Below are positions 33,714-42,961 of a stretch of DNA of 64,000 bases, piece after piece. This stretch comes from Caulobacter sp. 17J80-11 (lineage in GTDB: Bacteria > Pseudomonadota > Alphaproteobacteria > Caulobacterales > Caulobacteraceae). The position numbers and the translations under genes were made by a program. The stretch is taken from NCBI RefSeq assembly GCF_014349105.1, contig NZ_JACSJI010000003.1, positions 62,001 through 126,000 of the forward strand. Reading direction: 5' to 3'. The notes under the pieces were generated by a model, which did no database searches, was not told the DNA's origin, and saw only the letters and a list, made by a program, of their open reading frames with translations. Numbering within the stretch: position 1 is the first letter of the stretch; each line of letters begins with the position of its first letter.

Positions 33714-35371
33714 CGACCTTGCGCGGCGACCAGGCCTTCCAGAGCGATGCGGGTGGCGTCCTCCTTCAGGCCCGCGTCGGCCAGCGCGCGAACCACGGCG
33801 GCCCGGTCGGGGACGGACAGGGCGTTCGGCTGCTGGCGCGCGATCGACAGGGCGTAGAGCGCGGTCTCGCCCGGCAGCTTGGCCCGGGCGGCGTCGGCGA
33901 GCGCGGCCAGGCGCGCCGGCGAGGTCTTGCCGGCCGGTGGATCGAAGGCGGCGAACTGGGTCCGGGCCGCAGGCGTCATCGGCGCGCCGACGGCGGCCAG
34001 CAGCAGGGCGGCGGACTGCGGCCGGGCGCGGTCCTTGGCCTCGCCGACGCCGCCGCGCTCGACCACCCGGTCCAGGGTCGGGCCGCCTTGTCCGCCGGCG
34101 GCGATCAGGGCGTCCAGCAGGGCCAGGCCCAGGGGATCGGCGCCAGGCGCCGCGCCCTGCTCGATGTTGCTGCGGATGGCCGTGGCGGTCGTCGCGTCGC
34201 CGGCCGCGGCGGCGGCCGAGGCGAAGGTCACCGGGTCTTCGAGCGCGACCTTGGCCTCGACCAGCTCGGCGATGCGCGGGCGGACGAGCCGGGCCACGGC
34301 CTGGAACTCGGCGGCGCTCTTGGTGCGGCCCAGCAGGATGCGCACGGCGCTCTGGCGGGTGGCCGGGTCCGGGGTGAGGGCGGCCAGGGTGGCCAGCGCC
34401 GCCTCGCCTTCGCCGCCGGGAGTCTGGGCCAGGGCGGGGAGGTCGCTGGACGGCGGCGGCGGGGCGGCGGCGTCGGTCGCGGCCGGCGCGCCGACCGCGG
34501 CGGCCGGGGTGTAGACGGCGCGGGCCTCGATCGGAGAGACCACGCCGGCGCGCAGGCCGCGGAACACCGCCTCGCGGCGGGCGGCGTCGGCGGCGGAGGT
34601 GTCCTGGGCGACCGCGGCCAGCACGGCCGGCGGCGCCGACGCGAGGGCCGGCGTCAGGTCCAGCTGCAGCCGCCGCGACAGGGCGTATTCCAGCGGGTCG
34701 TTCAGCGACGCCTTGGCCGAGACGTCGGCCGCGGCCAGCGCCGAGGCCAGTTTTTCGAAGGCCGCGTCCTTGCCGCCCTGCTGGCGCCAGAGGTCGAGCG
34801 TCAGCTGGGCCGAGAGCGGGTCGCCGGAGATCAGGTGACAGAAGGTGCGCAGCTTCAGCCACCAGATACCGTCGCGGTTCTGCTGCAGGCGCTGCCCGGT
34901 CTCGCAGGCGCGTTCGTCGCGGCCGAGCAGCAGGGCCGCCTCGGCCTGGGCCCGCGACAGGCCTTCGTCGGCCTCCACCTGCGGGGTGCGGTCCAGAATG
35001 CGGGTCGCGGCCACCGGATCGCCCAGCGCAATCAGAGCGCGCACGCGCAGCGCGGCCAGGCTGGCGTCCGCACCCGCCCCTTCGGGCGCGGCCGCGCCGG
35101 TGGCCAGCACCCGCCGGCCGAGCTCGGCGAGGGCGGGGTTGAGCGGCTTCTGGCCGAGGTCGGTCAGCACGTTGCGGGCGAGGTCGGCGGAGGCGCCGCG
35201 CCAGAGATCGGCGCCGAGGCCGGTGTCGTCGCCCGGCGGCGACCACAGGTCCAGCGCGGCCAGGCTCTGGCTCTGCACCTGCGCGGCCGCGGGCAGGGCC
35301 AGGCTCAGCAGCGCGGCAGCCGAAACGCTGGATAGAATCTGTCGCGTTCGTGTAAAGGCGAACAGGTTCAT
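33710..35371 (-). CDS. Secreted Ala-rich protein of unknown function, 553 aa
   Basis: This begins with a Sec signal peptide (ILSSVSAAALLSLALPAAAQ). The mature protein is helical and Ala/Leu rich, with a short Pro/Ala linker (TDAAAPPPPSSDLP) near the middle. Repeating helical hairpins suggest a TPR-like or alpha-solenoid scaffold in the periplasm; I cannot name a family. It overlaps xerD by four bases and shares a CATG with the aroK start on the other strand (35369-35372). Its promoter must therefore lie inside aroK. AGAGGA six bases upstream supports the ATG. Antisense transcription with aroK is expected. Confidence 0.8.
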   Translation of the reverse strand: MNLFAFTRTRQILSSVSAAALLSLALPAAAQVQSQSLAALDLWSPPGDDTGLGADLWRGASADLARNVLTDLGQKPLNPALAELGRRVLATGAAAPEGAGADASLAALRVRALIALGDPVAATRILDRTPQVEADEGLSRAQAEAALLLGRDERACETGQRLQQNRDGIWWLKLRTFCHLISGDPLSAQLTLDLWRQQGGKDAAFEKLASALAAADVSAKASLNDPLEYALSRRLQLDLTPALASAPPAVLAAVAQDTSAADAARREAVFRGLRAGVVSPIEARAVYTPAAAVGAPAATDAAAPPPPSSDLPALAQTPGGEGEAALATLAALTPDPATRQSAVRILLGRTKSAAEFQAVARLVRPRIAELVEAKVALEDPVTFASAAAAAGDATTATAIRSNIEQGAAPGADPLGLALLDALIAAGGQGGPTLDRVVERGGVGEAKDRARPQSAALLLAAVGAPMTPAARTQFAAFDPPAGKTSPARLAALADAARAKLPGETALYALSIARQQPNALSVPDRAAVVRALADAGLKEDATRIALEGLVAAQGR

Positions 35372-35969
35372 GAACGATCCTCTCGACGCGCCGCGTGCCA
35401 CACCCCAGCCCGGATCGCCGCCTCCCGCGGTAGATCCCGAGCTTTGCCGCCGCACCATAGCGCTGGTCGGGCTGATGGGCGTGGGAAAAACAACCGTCGG
35501 GCGTCGTCTGGCCAAGGTTTTGAGCCTGCCTTTCCGCGACGCCGACGTCGAAATCGAGAAGGCCGCCGGCCGCAGCGTCTCCGACATCTTCGCCGACCTG
35601 GGCGAACCTGAGTTCCGCGCCGGCGAGCACCGGGTGATCGCCCGCCTGCTGAACGGCCCGCCGCAGGTGCTGGCGACCGGCGGCGGCGCCTTCGTGCACG
35701 AGAAGACCCGCGCCCTGCTGCGCGAGAAGGCGATCACCGTCTGGTTGAAGACGGACCTGGAGATCCTGGCCCGCCGCGTGACGCGCAAGGACACCCGCCC
35801 GCTGCTGCGCGGCAAGGACCCGCTGGCGGTGCTCAAGGCCCAGGCGGAGGTGCGCTATCCCCTGTACGCCGAGGCGGACCTGATCGTGGACACCGGCGAC
35901 GGCTCGCACGGCCGGGCGGTCGATGCGGTCCTGTCGGCCCTGAAACAGCATCTGCGGGGGGCGGCGTGA
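35370..35969 (+). CDS. aroK: Shikimate kinase
   Basis: A 199-residue kinase: a proline-rich N-terminal extension (about 28 residues), P-loop [27 protein letters not shown] (shikimate-binding Asp), the TGGGAF motif and the lid RPLLRG. It phosphorylates shikimate in the chorismate (aromatic amino acid) pathway. The start overlaps the divergent secreted-protein start by two bases (CATG). The stop overlaps the aroB GTG start (GTGA), giving an aroK-aroB-CorC-type operon. Confidence 0.96.
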   Translation: MNDPLDAPRATPQPGSPPPAVDPELCRRTIALVGLMGVGKTTVGRRLAKVLSLPFRDADVEIEKAAGRSVSDIFADLGEPEFRAGEHRVIARLLNGPPQVLATGGGAFVHEKTRALLREKAITVWLKTDLEILARRVTRKDTRPLLRGKDPLAVLKAQAEVRYPLYAEADLIVDTGDGSHGRAVDAVLSALKQHLRGAA

Positions 35970-37060
35970 GGACGATCGGAGTGTCGGGGGAGGGCTTCCG
36001 GCCCTATGAGGTCCTGGTCGGCGCCGGCCTGATCGCCAGCGCAGGCCAGCTGATCCGCCCGTTAGCCCGCGGGGGTCGAGCGGCGGTGGTGGCTGATGAG
36101 ACGGTGGCCGGCCTCTACGGCTCAGCCATCGTGCAGGCGCTGGCCGACGCCGGCCTGCGGGTGAGCCTCGTGACCGTGCCGCCGGGGGAGGGCTCCAAGT
36201 CCTTCGCCGAGCTGGAGCGCCTGTGCGACCGGCTGCTGGGGCTGGGCCTGGACCGCAAGGACCTGATCGTGGCCGTGGGCGGCGGAGTGATCGGCGACCT
36301 GGCCGGCTTTGCGGCGGCGATCTACATGCGAGGGATCGACGTCGTGCAGATCCCGACCTCGCTGCTGGCCCAGGTCGACTCCTCGGTCGGCGGCAAGACC
36401 GCCATCGACACCCCGCGCGGCAAGAACCTGATCGGCGCTTTCTGGCAGCCCCGGCTGGTGCTGGCCGATCTGGACGTGCTGGCCACCCTGCCGGAACGGG
36501 AGCTGAAGGCCGGCTGGGCCGAGGTGGTGAAGTACGGCCTGCTGGGCGACGCGGACTTCTTCGCCCGGCTGGAGGCCGACGGCATCGGCGGCGACCTGGC
36601 CCACGCGGTCGCCCGCTCGGTCGAGATGAAGGCCGAGATCGTGGCCGAGGACCCGCGCGAGACCGGCCGGCGCGCCCTGCTGAACCTGGGGCACACCTTC
36701 GCCCACGCGCTTGAAGCGGAGGCCGGCTTCGACGGCTCGCTGCTGCACGGCGAGGCGGTGGCGATCGGCATGGCCCAGGCCTTCCGCCTGTCGGCGCGGC
36801 TGGGCCTCTGCCCCGAGGCCGACGCGCGCCGGGCCGAGGCCGCCCTGGCCGCCGCCGGCCTGCCGACCACGATGGCCGAGGTCAAAGGCGCGCCGTTCGC
36901 GGCCGAGCGCCTGATCGATCACATGGCCCGCGACAAGAAGGCGGAGGCCGGCCAGCTGGTGCTGGTGCTGGCGCGCGGGATAGGCGACGCCTTCGTGGCC
37001 CGCGGCGTCGATCGCGCGGCCGTGCGCGACTTCCTGATCGCCGAGGGCGCGCGGCCATGA
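35966..37060 (+). CDS. aroB: 3-dehydroquinate synthase
   Basis: A 364-residue NAD- and metal-dependent enzyme of the shikimate pathway that converts DAHP to 3-dehydroquinate. The family motifs are intact: [35 protein letters not shown], and the metal-binding [12 protein letters not shown]. The start is a GTG overlapping the aroK stop, and the stop overlaps the CorC-type gene by four bases (ATGA). Coupled expression with aroK makes pathway sense. Confidence 0.97.
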   Translation: MRTIGVSGEGFRPYEVLVGAGLIASAGQLIRPLARGGRAAVVADETVAGLYGSAIVQALADAGLRVSLVTVPPGEGSKSFAELERLCDRLLGLGLDRKDLIVAVGGGVIGDLAGFAAAIYMRGIDVVQIPTSLLAQVDSSVGGKTAIDTPRGKNLIGAFWQPRLVLADLDVLATLPERELKAGWAEVVKYGLLGDADFFARLEADGIGGDLAHAVARSVEMKAEIVAEDPRETGRRALLNLGHTFAHALEAEAGFDGSLLHGEAVAIGMAQAFRLSARLGLCPEADARRAEAALAAAGLPTTMAEVKGAPFAAERLIDHMARDKKAEAGQLVLVLARGIGDAFVARGVDRAAVRDFLIAEGARP

Positions 37061-38346
37061 TCGCCGGGACCTTCGTGGTGCTGGCGGTGACGCTGGTGGT
37101 GCTGCTCAGCGTCTCCGGCCTGATCTCGGCGGCCGAGACCTCGATGACCGCCTCCAGCCGCGGGCGCATGCACCAGCTGGAGCGCGAGGGCGACCGGCGG
37201 GCGCGGCGGGTCAACCGGCTGAACGACGACCAGGAGCGGATGATCGGCGCGATCCTGCTCTCCAACAACGTGGTCAACATCCTGGCCTCGGCCCTGACCA
37301 CGGCGGTGCTGTCGCGGGTCTTCCCGGGCGCGCTGGGCGTGGTCCTGGCCACCGTGGTGATGACCGTGCTGATCGTGGTGTTCTCGGAGATCCTGCCGAA
37401 GACGCTGGCGCTGACCCGCGCCGACGACGTGGCCCGCACCCTGTCGGGGCCGACCGTGTGGATCGTGAAGGTCTTCGGGCCGCTGGCCTGGGGCGCGCAG
37501 TGGATCGTGCGCCACACGCTGCGGCCCTTCGGCGTGAACCTGTCGATGGAGACCGACGTGCTGGCCGCCCACGAGGAGATCCGCGGCGCGGTCGAGTACC
37601 ACCATTCGGAAGGCAAGGTGGAGGCGAGCGACCGGGACATGTTCCGCGGCGTGCTCGACCTGGGCGAGCGGACCGTCGAGCAGATCATGGTCCACCGCAA
37701 GAACATCGCCACCCTGGACGCCGGCCTGCCGGCCGCCGAGCTGGTCGAGGAAGCGCTGGACATCGGCCACACCCGCATCCCGCTGTGGCGCGACAATCCG
37801 GAGAACATCGTCGGCGTGCTGCACGCGCGCGACCTGATGGCGGCGGTGACGCGCGCCGGGGGCGACCTGTCGGGCCTGGACGTGCCGGCCATCGCCCGCG
37901 AGCCGTGGTTCGTGCCCGAGACCACCAATCTGAAGGACCAGCTGAACCTGTTCCTGAAGAAGCGCAGCCACTTCGCCCTGGTCGTCGACGAGTACGGCGG
38001 CCTGCAGGGCCTGGTGACCCTGGAGGACATCCTCGAGGAGATCGTCGGCGAGATCGAGGACGAGCACGACTTCGCCGTCCAGGGCGTGCGCAAACAGGAC
38101 GACGGTTCGGTGCACGTCGACGGCGTGGTGCCGATCCGCGACCTGAACCGCGCCATGGACTGGGACCTGCCCGAGGACGAGGCGGTGACGGTGGCCGGCC
38201 TGGTCATCCACGAGGCCCAGACCATCCCCGAGCCCGGCCAGACCTTCATCTTCCACCGCCACCGGTTCCAGGTCCTGCGCCGCCAGCGCAACCAGATCAC
38301 CGCGCTCCGCGTGTCGGCCCCGCTGGAAGGCGACGAGCAGGCCTGA
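37057..38346 (+). CDS. CNNM/CorC-type membrane protein (DUF21, CBS pair, CorC/HlyC domain)
   Basis: A 429-residue protein. It has an N-terminal DUF21 domain with three or four membrane helices (about residues 1-150; [14 protein letters not shown] and [13 protein letters not shown]). Two CBS motifs follow (about 205-330; [28 protein letters not shown]), then the C-terminal CorC_HlyC domain (about 345-425). The family is linked to Mg2+/Co2+ export and resistance to stress; the exact role is unproven. It is the third gene of the aroK-aroB operon, an arrangement I recall as common in alphaproteobacteria. Confidence 0.93.
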   Translation: MIAGTFVVLAVTLVVLLSVSGLISAAETSMTASSRGRMHQLEREGDRRARRVNRLNDDQERMIGAILLSNNVVNILASALTTAVLSRVFPGALGVVLATVVMTVLIVVFSEILPKTLALTRADDVARTLSGPTVWIVKVFGPLAWGAQWIVRHTLRPFGVNLSMETDVLAAHEEIRGAVEYHHSEGKVEASDRDMFRGVLDLGERTVEQIMVHRKNIATLDAGLPAAELVEEALDIGHTRIPLWRDNPENIVGVLHARDLMAAVTRAGGDLSGLDVPAIAREPWFVPETTNLKDQLNLFLKKRSHFALVVDEYGGLQGLVTLEDILEEIVGEIEDEHDFAVQGVRKQDDGSVHVDGVVPIRDLNRAMDWDLPEDEAVTVAGLVIHEAQTIPEPGQTFIFHRHRFQVLRRQRNQITALRVSAPLEGDEQA

Positions 38347-38426
38347 GCCGGCAACAATCCGGCGCCGAAGTTCATTCGCGCCGGCGACTGCGGAACGGCA
38401 AAGGTGGCGCCTCTCCGGGGGTGACC

Positions 38427-39014
38427 ATGCATCTGACCGCCCGGCCGCTGACCGGCCGTTTCGTTCGTCTCGAACCCTATTCCGAAGACCTGAAGGCCGA
38501 GGTGCGCGCGGCGCTCGACCAGGACCCTGAGGCCTGGTCGATCATGTCGGTCACCGCCTATGGCGAAGGCTTCGAGGCCTGGTGGTCGGACGCCATGGCC
38601 GGCCTGGCGTCGGGCAAGCGCATCCCCTTCGCCGTGCGCCGGCTGTCGGACGACAAGATCGTGGGCACCACCAGCTTCCACGACCCCCGTGCGGGGCATC
38701 GCGGGGTGGAGATCGGCTACACCTTCTACGCGCCGGAGGCGCGTTCCGGTCCGGTCAATCCTGAGTGCAAGCTGCTGCTGCTGCGCGAAGCCTTCGACGC
38801 CGGCGCGCTTCGGGTCGAGTTCTTCGTCGACAGCCGCAACGCCCGCAGCCAGGCGGCGGTGAGCAAGCTGGGCGCGGTGCGCGAGGGCGTTCTGCGCGCC
38901 CACAAGGTCACCTACACCGGTTATGTCCGCGACACCGTGGTGTTCTCGATCACCGCGCCCGAGTGGCCGGCCGTGCGACAGCGGCTCCAGACGCGGGTGG
39001 ATCTGGCGGCCTAG
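38427..39014 (+). CDS. GNAT N-acetyltransferase (RimJ/RimL type)
   Basis: A 195-residue acetyltransferase of the Acetyltransf_3 kind: LTARPLTGRFVRLEPYSEDL at the start, EIGYTFYAPEARSGPVNPECK in the acetyl-CoA region, and VDSRNARSQAAVSKLGAVREG as the family's C-terminal motif. The substrate may be a protein N-terminus, an amino acid or an antibiotic. The ATG has GGGG six bases upstream. Its TAG interlocks with the stop of the convergent flavoprotein (CTAG at 39011-39014). Confidence 0.9.
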   Translation: MHLTARPLTGRFVRLEPYSEDLKAEVRAALDQDPEAWSIMSVTAYGEGFEAWWSDAMAGLASGKRIPFAVRRLSDDKIVGTTSFHDPRAGHRGVEIGYTFYAPEARSGPVNPECKLLLLREAFDAGALRVEFFVDSRNARSQAAVSKLGAVREGVLRAHKVTYTGYVRDTVVFSITAPEWPAVRQRLQTRVDLAA

Positions 39015-39937
39015 GCCCAGGGCGCGACCAGGCCTTCGGCCTCGCGCAGGCGGTTGTGGATGGCGGTGGAGGCGATGACCGCGTCGGCCATGGCCACCAC
39101 GATCTGGTTCAGTCCTTTCACGAGGTCGCCGGCGGCGTAGAGGCCCGACACTGACGTCTGCTGGTGGGCGTCGACCTCGAGGCAGCCTTCGCGGTTGGTG
39201 CGCGCCCCGACCTTTTCGGCCAGCAGGCTCTGTGGCGTCGCGCCCAGGGCCGAATAGACGGTGTCGAACACGTGCCGGTGGCCGGCGGAGCTGAAGGCGA
39301 CGATGCGGTCGCCCTCCAGTTCGACCGCGTCGATCGGCGTGTCGATCACGGTGATCCTGCGCTCGGCCAGGCAGGCGCGGTGTTCCGGTTTCAGGTTCGC
39401 CGGCGCGCCGACGTGCAGCAGGGTCAGCTTGTCGGTGTAGGTCTTCAGGAACAGGGCCTCGCGCGCGCCCTTCTCTCCGGCCCCGATGACGCCCACGCGG
39501 CTGTCGACGGCCTCGAAGGCGTCGCAGATCGGGCAGATGCGGATCAGGCCCCGCTGCACCGCCCCGAACACGTCGGGCAGGTCGGGCTCGGCGTCCTTCA
39601 CCCCGGTGGCCAGCAGCACGGTGCGCGCGTGCAGGGTCGCGCCGTCGAGGCCGACCGCGAAGCCGCCCTCCACGATCTCCAGCGTCTCGACCCGCGCCTC
39701 GCGCAGCTCCGCCCCGTGGCGGCGCGCCTGCGCGGCGATGCCGGCCAGCAGGTCGGGACCCTCGATGCCGTCGGGATAGCCCGGCAGGTTGCGGGTGCGC
39801 GGGATCCAGGCCGCGCGGGAAGAGCCGTCGTGGACCAGTACGAAGCGCCGGCGAAAGCGGGCCAGGTACACCGCCGCGCTCAGGCCCGCCGGCCCGGCGC
39901 CGATCACCACGCAGTCCAGCCAGTCTCGGTCGGCCAC
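39011..39937 (-). CDS. FAD/NAD(P)-dependent oxidoreductase, thioredoxin-reductase-like
   Basis: A 308-residue flavoprotein. It has an N-terminal FAD motif (VVIGAGPAGLSAAVYLARF), an NAD(P)H domain (VGVIGAGEKGAREALFL), a redox-type dithiol CPIC in RICPICDAFE, and the C-terminal FAD motif SGLYAAGDLVKGLNQI. Classical thioredoxin reductase has CATC at this place; CPIC suggests a related disulfide reductase with a different partner. The GTG at 39937 has GGAG six bases upstream and gives a normal N-terminus. Convergent with the GNAT gene. Confidence 0.88.
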   Translation of the reverse strand: MADRDWLDCVVIGAGPAGLSAAVYLARFRRRFVLVHDGSSRAAWIPRTRNLPGYPDGIEGPDLLAGIAAQARRHGAELREARVETLEIVEGGFAVGLDGATLHARTVLLATGVKDAEPDLPDVFGAVQRGLIRICPICDAFEAVDSRVGVIGAGEKGAREALFLKTYTDKLTLLHVGAPANLKPEHRACLAERRITVIDTPIDAVELEGDRIVAFSSAGHRHVFDTVYSALGATPQSLLAEKVGARTNREGCLEVDAHQQTSVSGLYAAGDLVKGLNQIVVAMADAVIASTAIHNRLREAEGLVAPWA

Positions 39938-39992
39938 GACAGACTCCGTCCCTGCTCCGGGAGCAAACGAAGTCGGGCGAGGGCGGTTCGCT

Positions 39993-40478
39993 CTAGAACG
40001 CAGCCTCAGCCTTGGCGGGCTTGCGCCGGGCCCGGAAGAAATCGCGCAGCAGGGTCGCGCTCTCCGCTCCCAGCACGCCGGCCTCGACCTCGGGGCGCCA
40101 GTGGCAGGTCTTCTGCTCGAAGAAGCGCGGGCCGTGCGCCACGGCGCCGCCCTTCGGGTCCTCGGCCCCGTAGACGACGCGGCCGATGCGCGCATGGCTG
40201 ATGGCGCCCGCGCACATGGCGCAGGGCTCCAGCGTGACGACGAGGGTCAGGCCGGTCAGCCGGTAGTTTCCAAGCCTTTGCGCGGCCTCGCGCATGACCA
40301 GGATCTCGGCGTGGGCGGTCGGGTCGGACCGTGAAATGGGGGCGTTGCCGGCCCGGGCCAGCACCTCGCCGGTGGCCGGATCGACCAGCACGGCGCCGAT
40401 CGGCGCCTCGCCTTTGTCGGCGGCGGCTTGCGCTTCTTCCAGCGCTATGCGCATCAGAGCCCGATCATGGTCCGTCAT
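39993..40478 (-). CDS. tadA: tRNA(Arg) adenosine-34 deaminase
   Basis: A 161-residue deaminase with the zinc and catalytic motifs HAEI (His, Glu) and PCAMCAGAI (two Cys), and the TadA-type ending CHWRPEVEAGVLGAESATLLRDFF. It converts A34 of tRNA-Arg to inosine in the cytosol and is essential in many bacteria. Its ATG at 40478 lies inside the first codons of the divergent rluB gene, a 12-base 5' overlap. Confidence 0.95.
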   Translation of the reverse strand: MTDHDRALMRIALEEAQAAADKGEAPIGAVLVDPATGEVLARAGNAPISRSDPTAHAEILVMREAAQRLGNYRLTGLTLVVTLEPCAMCAGAISHARIGRVVYGAEDPKGGAVAHGPRFFEQKTCHWRPEVEAGVLGAESATLLRDFFRARRKPAKAEAAF

Positions 40479-42296
40479 ACCCGCGAAAGCGGCGCGAAGT
40501 CCCGCGCCGGTCAAGAAAAATCCGCCAAGCCGGCCGCGCCGAAGTCCGAGCGCGTCGCCAAGGCCCTCGCTCGCGCCGGCATCGCCTCGCGCCGCGAGGT
40601 CGAGCGCCTCATCAGCCTGGGCAAGGTGGCCGTGAACGGCCGCATCCTGGAAAGCCCCGCGGTGCTGGTCACCCGCGAAGACGTGCTGACCGTCGACGGC
40701 AAGGTGGTCAACGAGCCCGAGCCGACCCGCCTGTGGCGCTATCACAAGCCCGTCGGCCTGGTGACCACCCACAAGGACCCGGAAGGCCGCCCGACCGTGT
40801 TCGAGCACCTGCCCGAGGGCCTGCCGCGCGTGCTGTCCGTCGGTCGCCTGGACCTGAATTCCGAGGGCCTGCTGCTCCTGACCAACGACGGCGAGCTGGC
40901 CCGCGCCCTGGAGATGCCCTCGACCGGCTGGCCGCGCCGCTATCGCGTGCGCGCGCTGGGCAGCATCACCCAGCAGAAGTTGGACAAACTGCAGGACGGC
41001 ATCAGCGTCGACGGCGTCCACTACGGCTCGATCGAAGCCAAGCTGGACAAGGTCAAGGAAGGCGAGCGCGGGGCCAACGTCTGGATCACCGTGACCCTGA
41101 CCGAGGGCAAGAACCGCGAAATCCGTAAGGTGTTCGAGGCGCTGGGCCTGAAGGTCAATCGCCTGATCCGCCTGGCCTACGGTCCGTTCCAGCTGGGCAC
41201 GCTGGAAGACGGGGCGGCCGAGGAAGTCGGTCCCCGCGTGATCCGCGAGCAGCTGGCCGATTTCATCGCGCCGGAAAACCTGCCGACCGGCGACCGCACC
41301 ACCGGCCCGCTGGCCGCGCCCGGCCGTCGCCCGGCCGGCGGCAAGGCCGCCGCGCGCCTGGCCACCGGCAACGCCCTGGCCGACCCGACCCGCAAGCCCT
41401 CGCGCGTGCGCGCCCAGGCCGCTCGCGACGAGGCGGCCGGCGAGCACGCGCCCGAGATCGAGTGGGGCCCGAAGCGCCCGGCCCGTCGCGACGGCGAAGG
41501 CGGCGGCTTCCGCAGCCGCGAGGGCGGCGACCGCCCGGGCTTCAAGCCCCGCGCCGGCGGCCCGCGTCGCGAAGGTCCCGGCGGCTTCCGCCCGCGCGCC
41601 GAAGGCGACCGCCCGCGCGGCCCGCGTCGCGACCGCGAGGAAGGCGGCTTCCGCGAAGGCGGCGAACGCGATTTCAAGCCGTGGGACGAGGCGGCCCGCC
41701 AGCGCCGCGAGCGCGAGGAGGGCGGGGCCGAGCGTCCGCGTCCGCCGCGCCGCGACCGCGAGGAGGGCGGCTTCCGCCCGCGCGCCGAGGGCGACCGCCC
41801 GCGTGGGCCGCGTCGTGAAGGCGAAGGCGGCGGCTATGGTTCGCGCGCCGAGGGCGACCGCCCGCGCGGCCCGCGTCGCGAAGGCGAGGGCGGCGGCTAC
41901 GGCTCGCGCGCCGGCGGCGAGCGTGGCGGCTTCAAGCCGCGCGCTGAGGGCGACCGCCCGCGTGGCCCCCGTCGTGAGGGTGAGGGCGGCGGCTTCAAGC
42001 CGCGTGCGGAAGGCGATCGTCCGCGCGGTCCGCGTCGCGAAGGCGAGGGCGGCGGCTTCAAGCCGCGTGCGGAAGGTGACCGTCCGCGCGGTCCGCGTCG
42101 TGACGGCGAAGGCGGCGGCTACAAGCCTCGCGCCGAAGGCGACCGCCCGCGCGGTCCGCGTCGTGAAGGCGAGGGCGGCGGCTACAAGCCCCGCGCGGAA
42201 GGCGACCGCCCGCGCACTCCGCGTCCGGGCGGCAAGCCGTTCGCCGGCAAGCCTGGGGGCAAGCCCGGCGGCGGTCCGCGCAAGCCGCGCGGCTAG
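40467..42296 (+). CDS. rluB: 23S rRNA pseudouridine synthase RluB with long Arg/Gly repeat tail
   Basis: A 609-residue protein. Residues about 25-90 are an S4 RNA-binding domain and about 90-270 the RsuA/RluB-type catalytic domain (VGRLDLNSEGLLLLTNDG, with the catalytic Asp; GKNREIRKVFEALGL). E. coli RluB is about 291 residues; here roughly 300 extra residues follow. The tail is low complexity, with near-exact 21-residue repeats (core KPRAEGDRPRGPRREGE) ending in Gly/Lys/Pro. It is strongly basic and probably disordered, and could bind rRNA or drive condensation. The ATG at 40467 is the only usable start. It overlaps tadA head to head, and its stop interlocks with the next gene. Confidence 0.9.
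   Translation: MVRHTRESGAKSRAGQEKSAKPAAPKSERVAKALARAGIASRREVERLISLGKVAVNGRILESPAVLVTREDVLTVDGKVVNEPEPTRLWRYHKPVGLVTTHKDPEGRPTVFEHLPEGLPRVLSVGRLDLNSEGLLLLTNDGELARALEMPSTGWPRRYRVRALGSITQQKLDKLQDGISVDGVHYGSIEAKLDKVKEGERGANVWITVTLTEGKNREIRKVFEALGLKVNRLIRLAYGPFQLGTLEDGAAEEVGPRVIREQLADFIAPENLPTGDRTTGPLAAPGRRPAGGKAAARLATGNALADPTRKPSRVRAQAARDEAAGEHAPEIEWGPKRPARRDGEGGGFRSREGGDRPGFKPRAGGPRREGPGGFRPRAEGDRPRGPRRDREEGGFREGGERDFKPWDEAARQRREREEGGAERPRPPRRDREEGGFRPRAEGDRPRGPRREGEGGGYGSRAEGDRPRGPRREGEGGGYGSRAGGERGGFKPRAEGDRPRGPRREGEGGGFKPRAEGDRPRGPRREGEGGGFKPRAEGDRPRGPRRDGEGGGYKPRAEGDRPRGPRREGEGGGYKPRAEGDRPRTPRPGGKPFAGKPGGKPGGGPRKPRG
41575..42220 (+). repeat. Tandem repeat encoding RluB's Arg/Gly tail
   Basis: About eight copies of a roughly 63-bp unit encode a 21-residue peptide with the invariant core RAEGDRPRGPRR followed by EGEGGG. 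The middle copies near 41940-42190 are almost identical in DNA as well as protein. Two copies are interrupted by degenerate segments. Such arrays change length by slippage, so tail length may differ among strains. Confidence 0.85.
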
Positions 42297-42961
42297 GCGT
42301 CTTCGCTGAGCGCCGTCGCCAGACGGGCGGTGCGGTTCCAGACGGTGAGGGCGGTGAGCGCGGCCATGAGGCCGAGCCCGCCCAGCATCGTCTGGCCGTG
42401 CCAGCCCCAGGCGCTCTCGAACAGCGACACCAGGGCCATCACGCTGAGCAGGCCCATGCGCTGGGGCTTGGCCAGCGGGCCGGAGAAGTCGGCCGGCTTG
42501 TCCAGCGCGCGGCCCAGTTCGCGCACATAGGCGGTCAGCACCGCCAGCACGGCGCACAGCCAGCCCAAGGCCGGACCGAGCTGGGGCGCGGAGTCGCTGG
42601 CGGCGTAGCCGGCGCCGATCAGGAACAGGGCGTCCGACAGCCGGTCGGGCAGCTCGTTCCACACCGGGCCCAGCGGCCCGCCCTTGCCGTGCTCGACCGC
42701 CACCAGGCCGTCCAGCACGTTGCACAGCAGGCGCATCTGGATCGAGACCACGGCCAACAGCAGCAGCACGCCGCGCCCCAACCCGAAGCTGACCCCCGAC
42801 AGGGCCAGCGCCGCGCAGCCCATCACCGCGAAGGCCACGCTGAGCGCCGAGATCACGTCCGGCGACACCCCTTGGCGCGCCAGCAGGGCGGCCAGGGCCT
42901 GGGCCCAGCGCCGGGCGCGGAACTTGACCGGGCGGCGGTTGGAGAGGTCGGGATCGGTCAC
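42293..42961 (-). CDS. CDP-alcohol phosphatidyltransferase-like protein with altered active-site motif
   Basis: A 222-residue membrane protein of the CDP-alcohol phosphotransferase fold. The family motif D-x2-DG-x2-AR-x8-G-x3-D-x3-D appears as N-VL-DG-LV-AV-x8-G-PVW-N-ELP-D. The first and third Asp are thus Asn and the Arg is Val; the fourth (catalytic) Asp is kept. It is either a distinct subfamily with changed metal binding or a diverged enzyme. Its GTG start overlaps the upstream gene's stop (GTGA). The divergent cdsA and plsC genes make CDP-diacylglycerol and phosphatidate, so a lipid role is likely. Confidence 0.75.
   Translation of the reverse strand: MTDPDLSNRRPVKFRARRWAQALAALLARQGVSPDVISALSVAFAVMGCAALALSGVSFGLGRGVLLLLAVVSIQMRLLCNVLDGLVAVEHGKGGPLGPVWNELPDRLSDALFLIGAGYAASDSAPQLGPALGWLCAVLAVLTAYVRELGRALDKPADFSGPLAKPQRMGLLSVMALVSLFESAWGWHGQTMLGGLGLMAALTALTVWNRTARLATALSEDA

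Noticed and set aside
32808-35951. A single minus-strand open frame of 1047 codons
   Set aside because: It joins the true xerD frame with a non-coding shadow of the adjacent secreted-protein and aroK genes. XerD starts at 33713, and the upstream part has no motif or ribosome-binding site.
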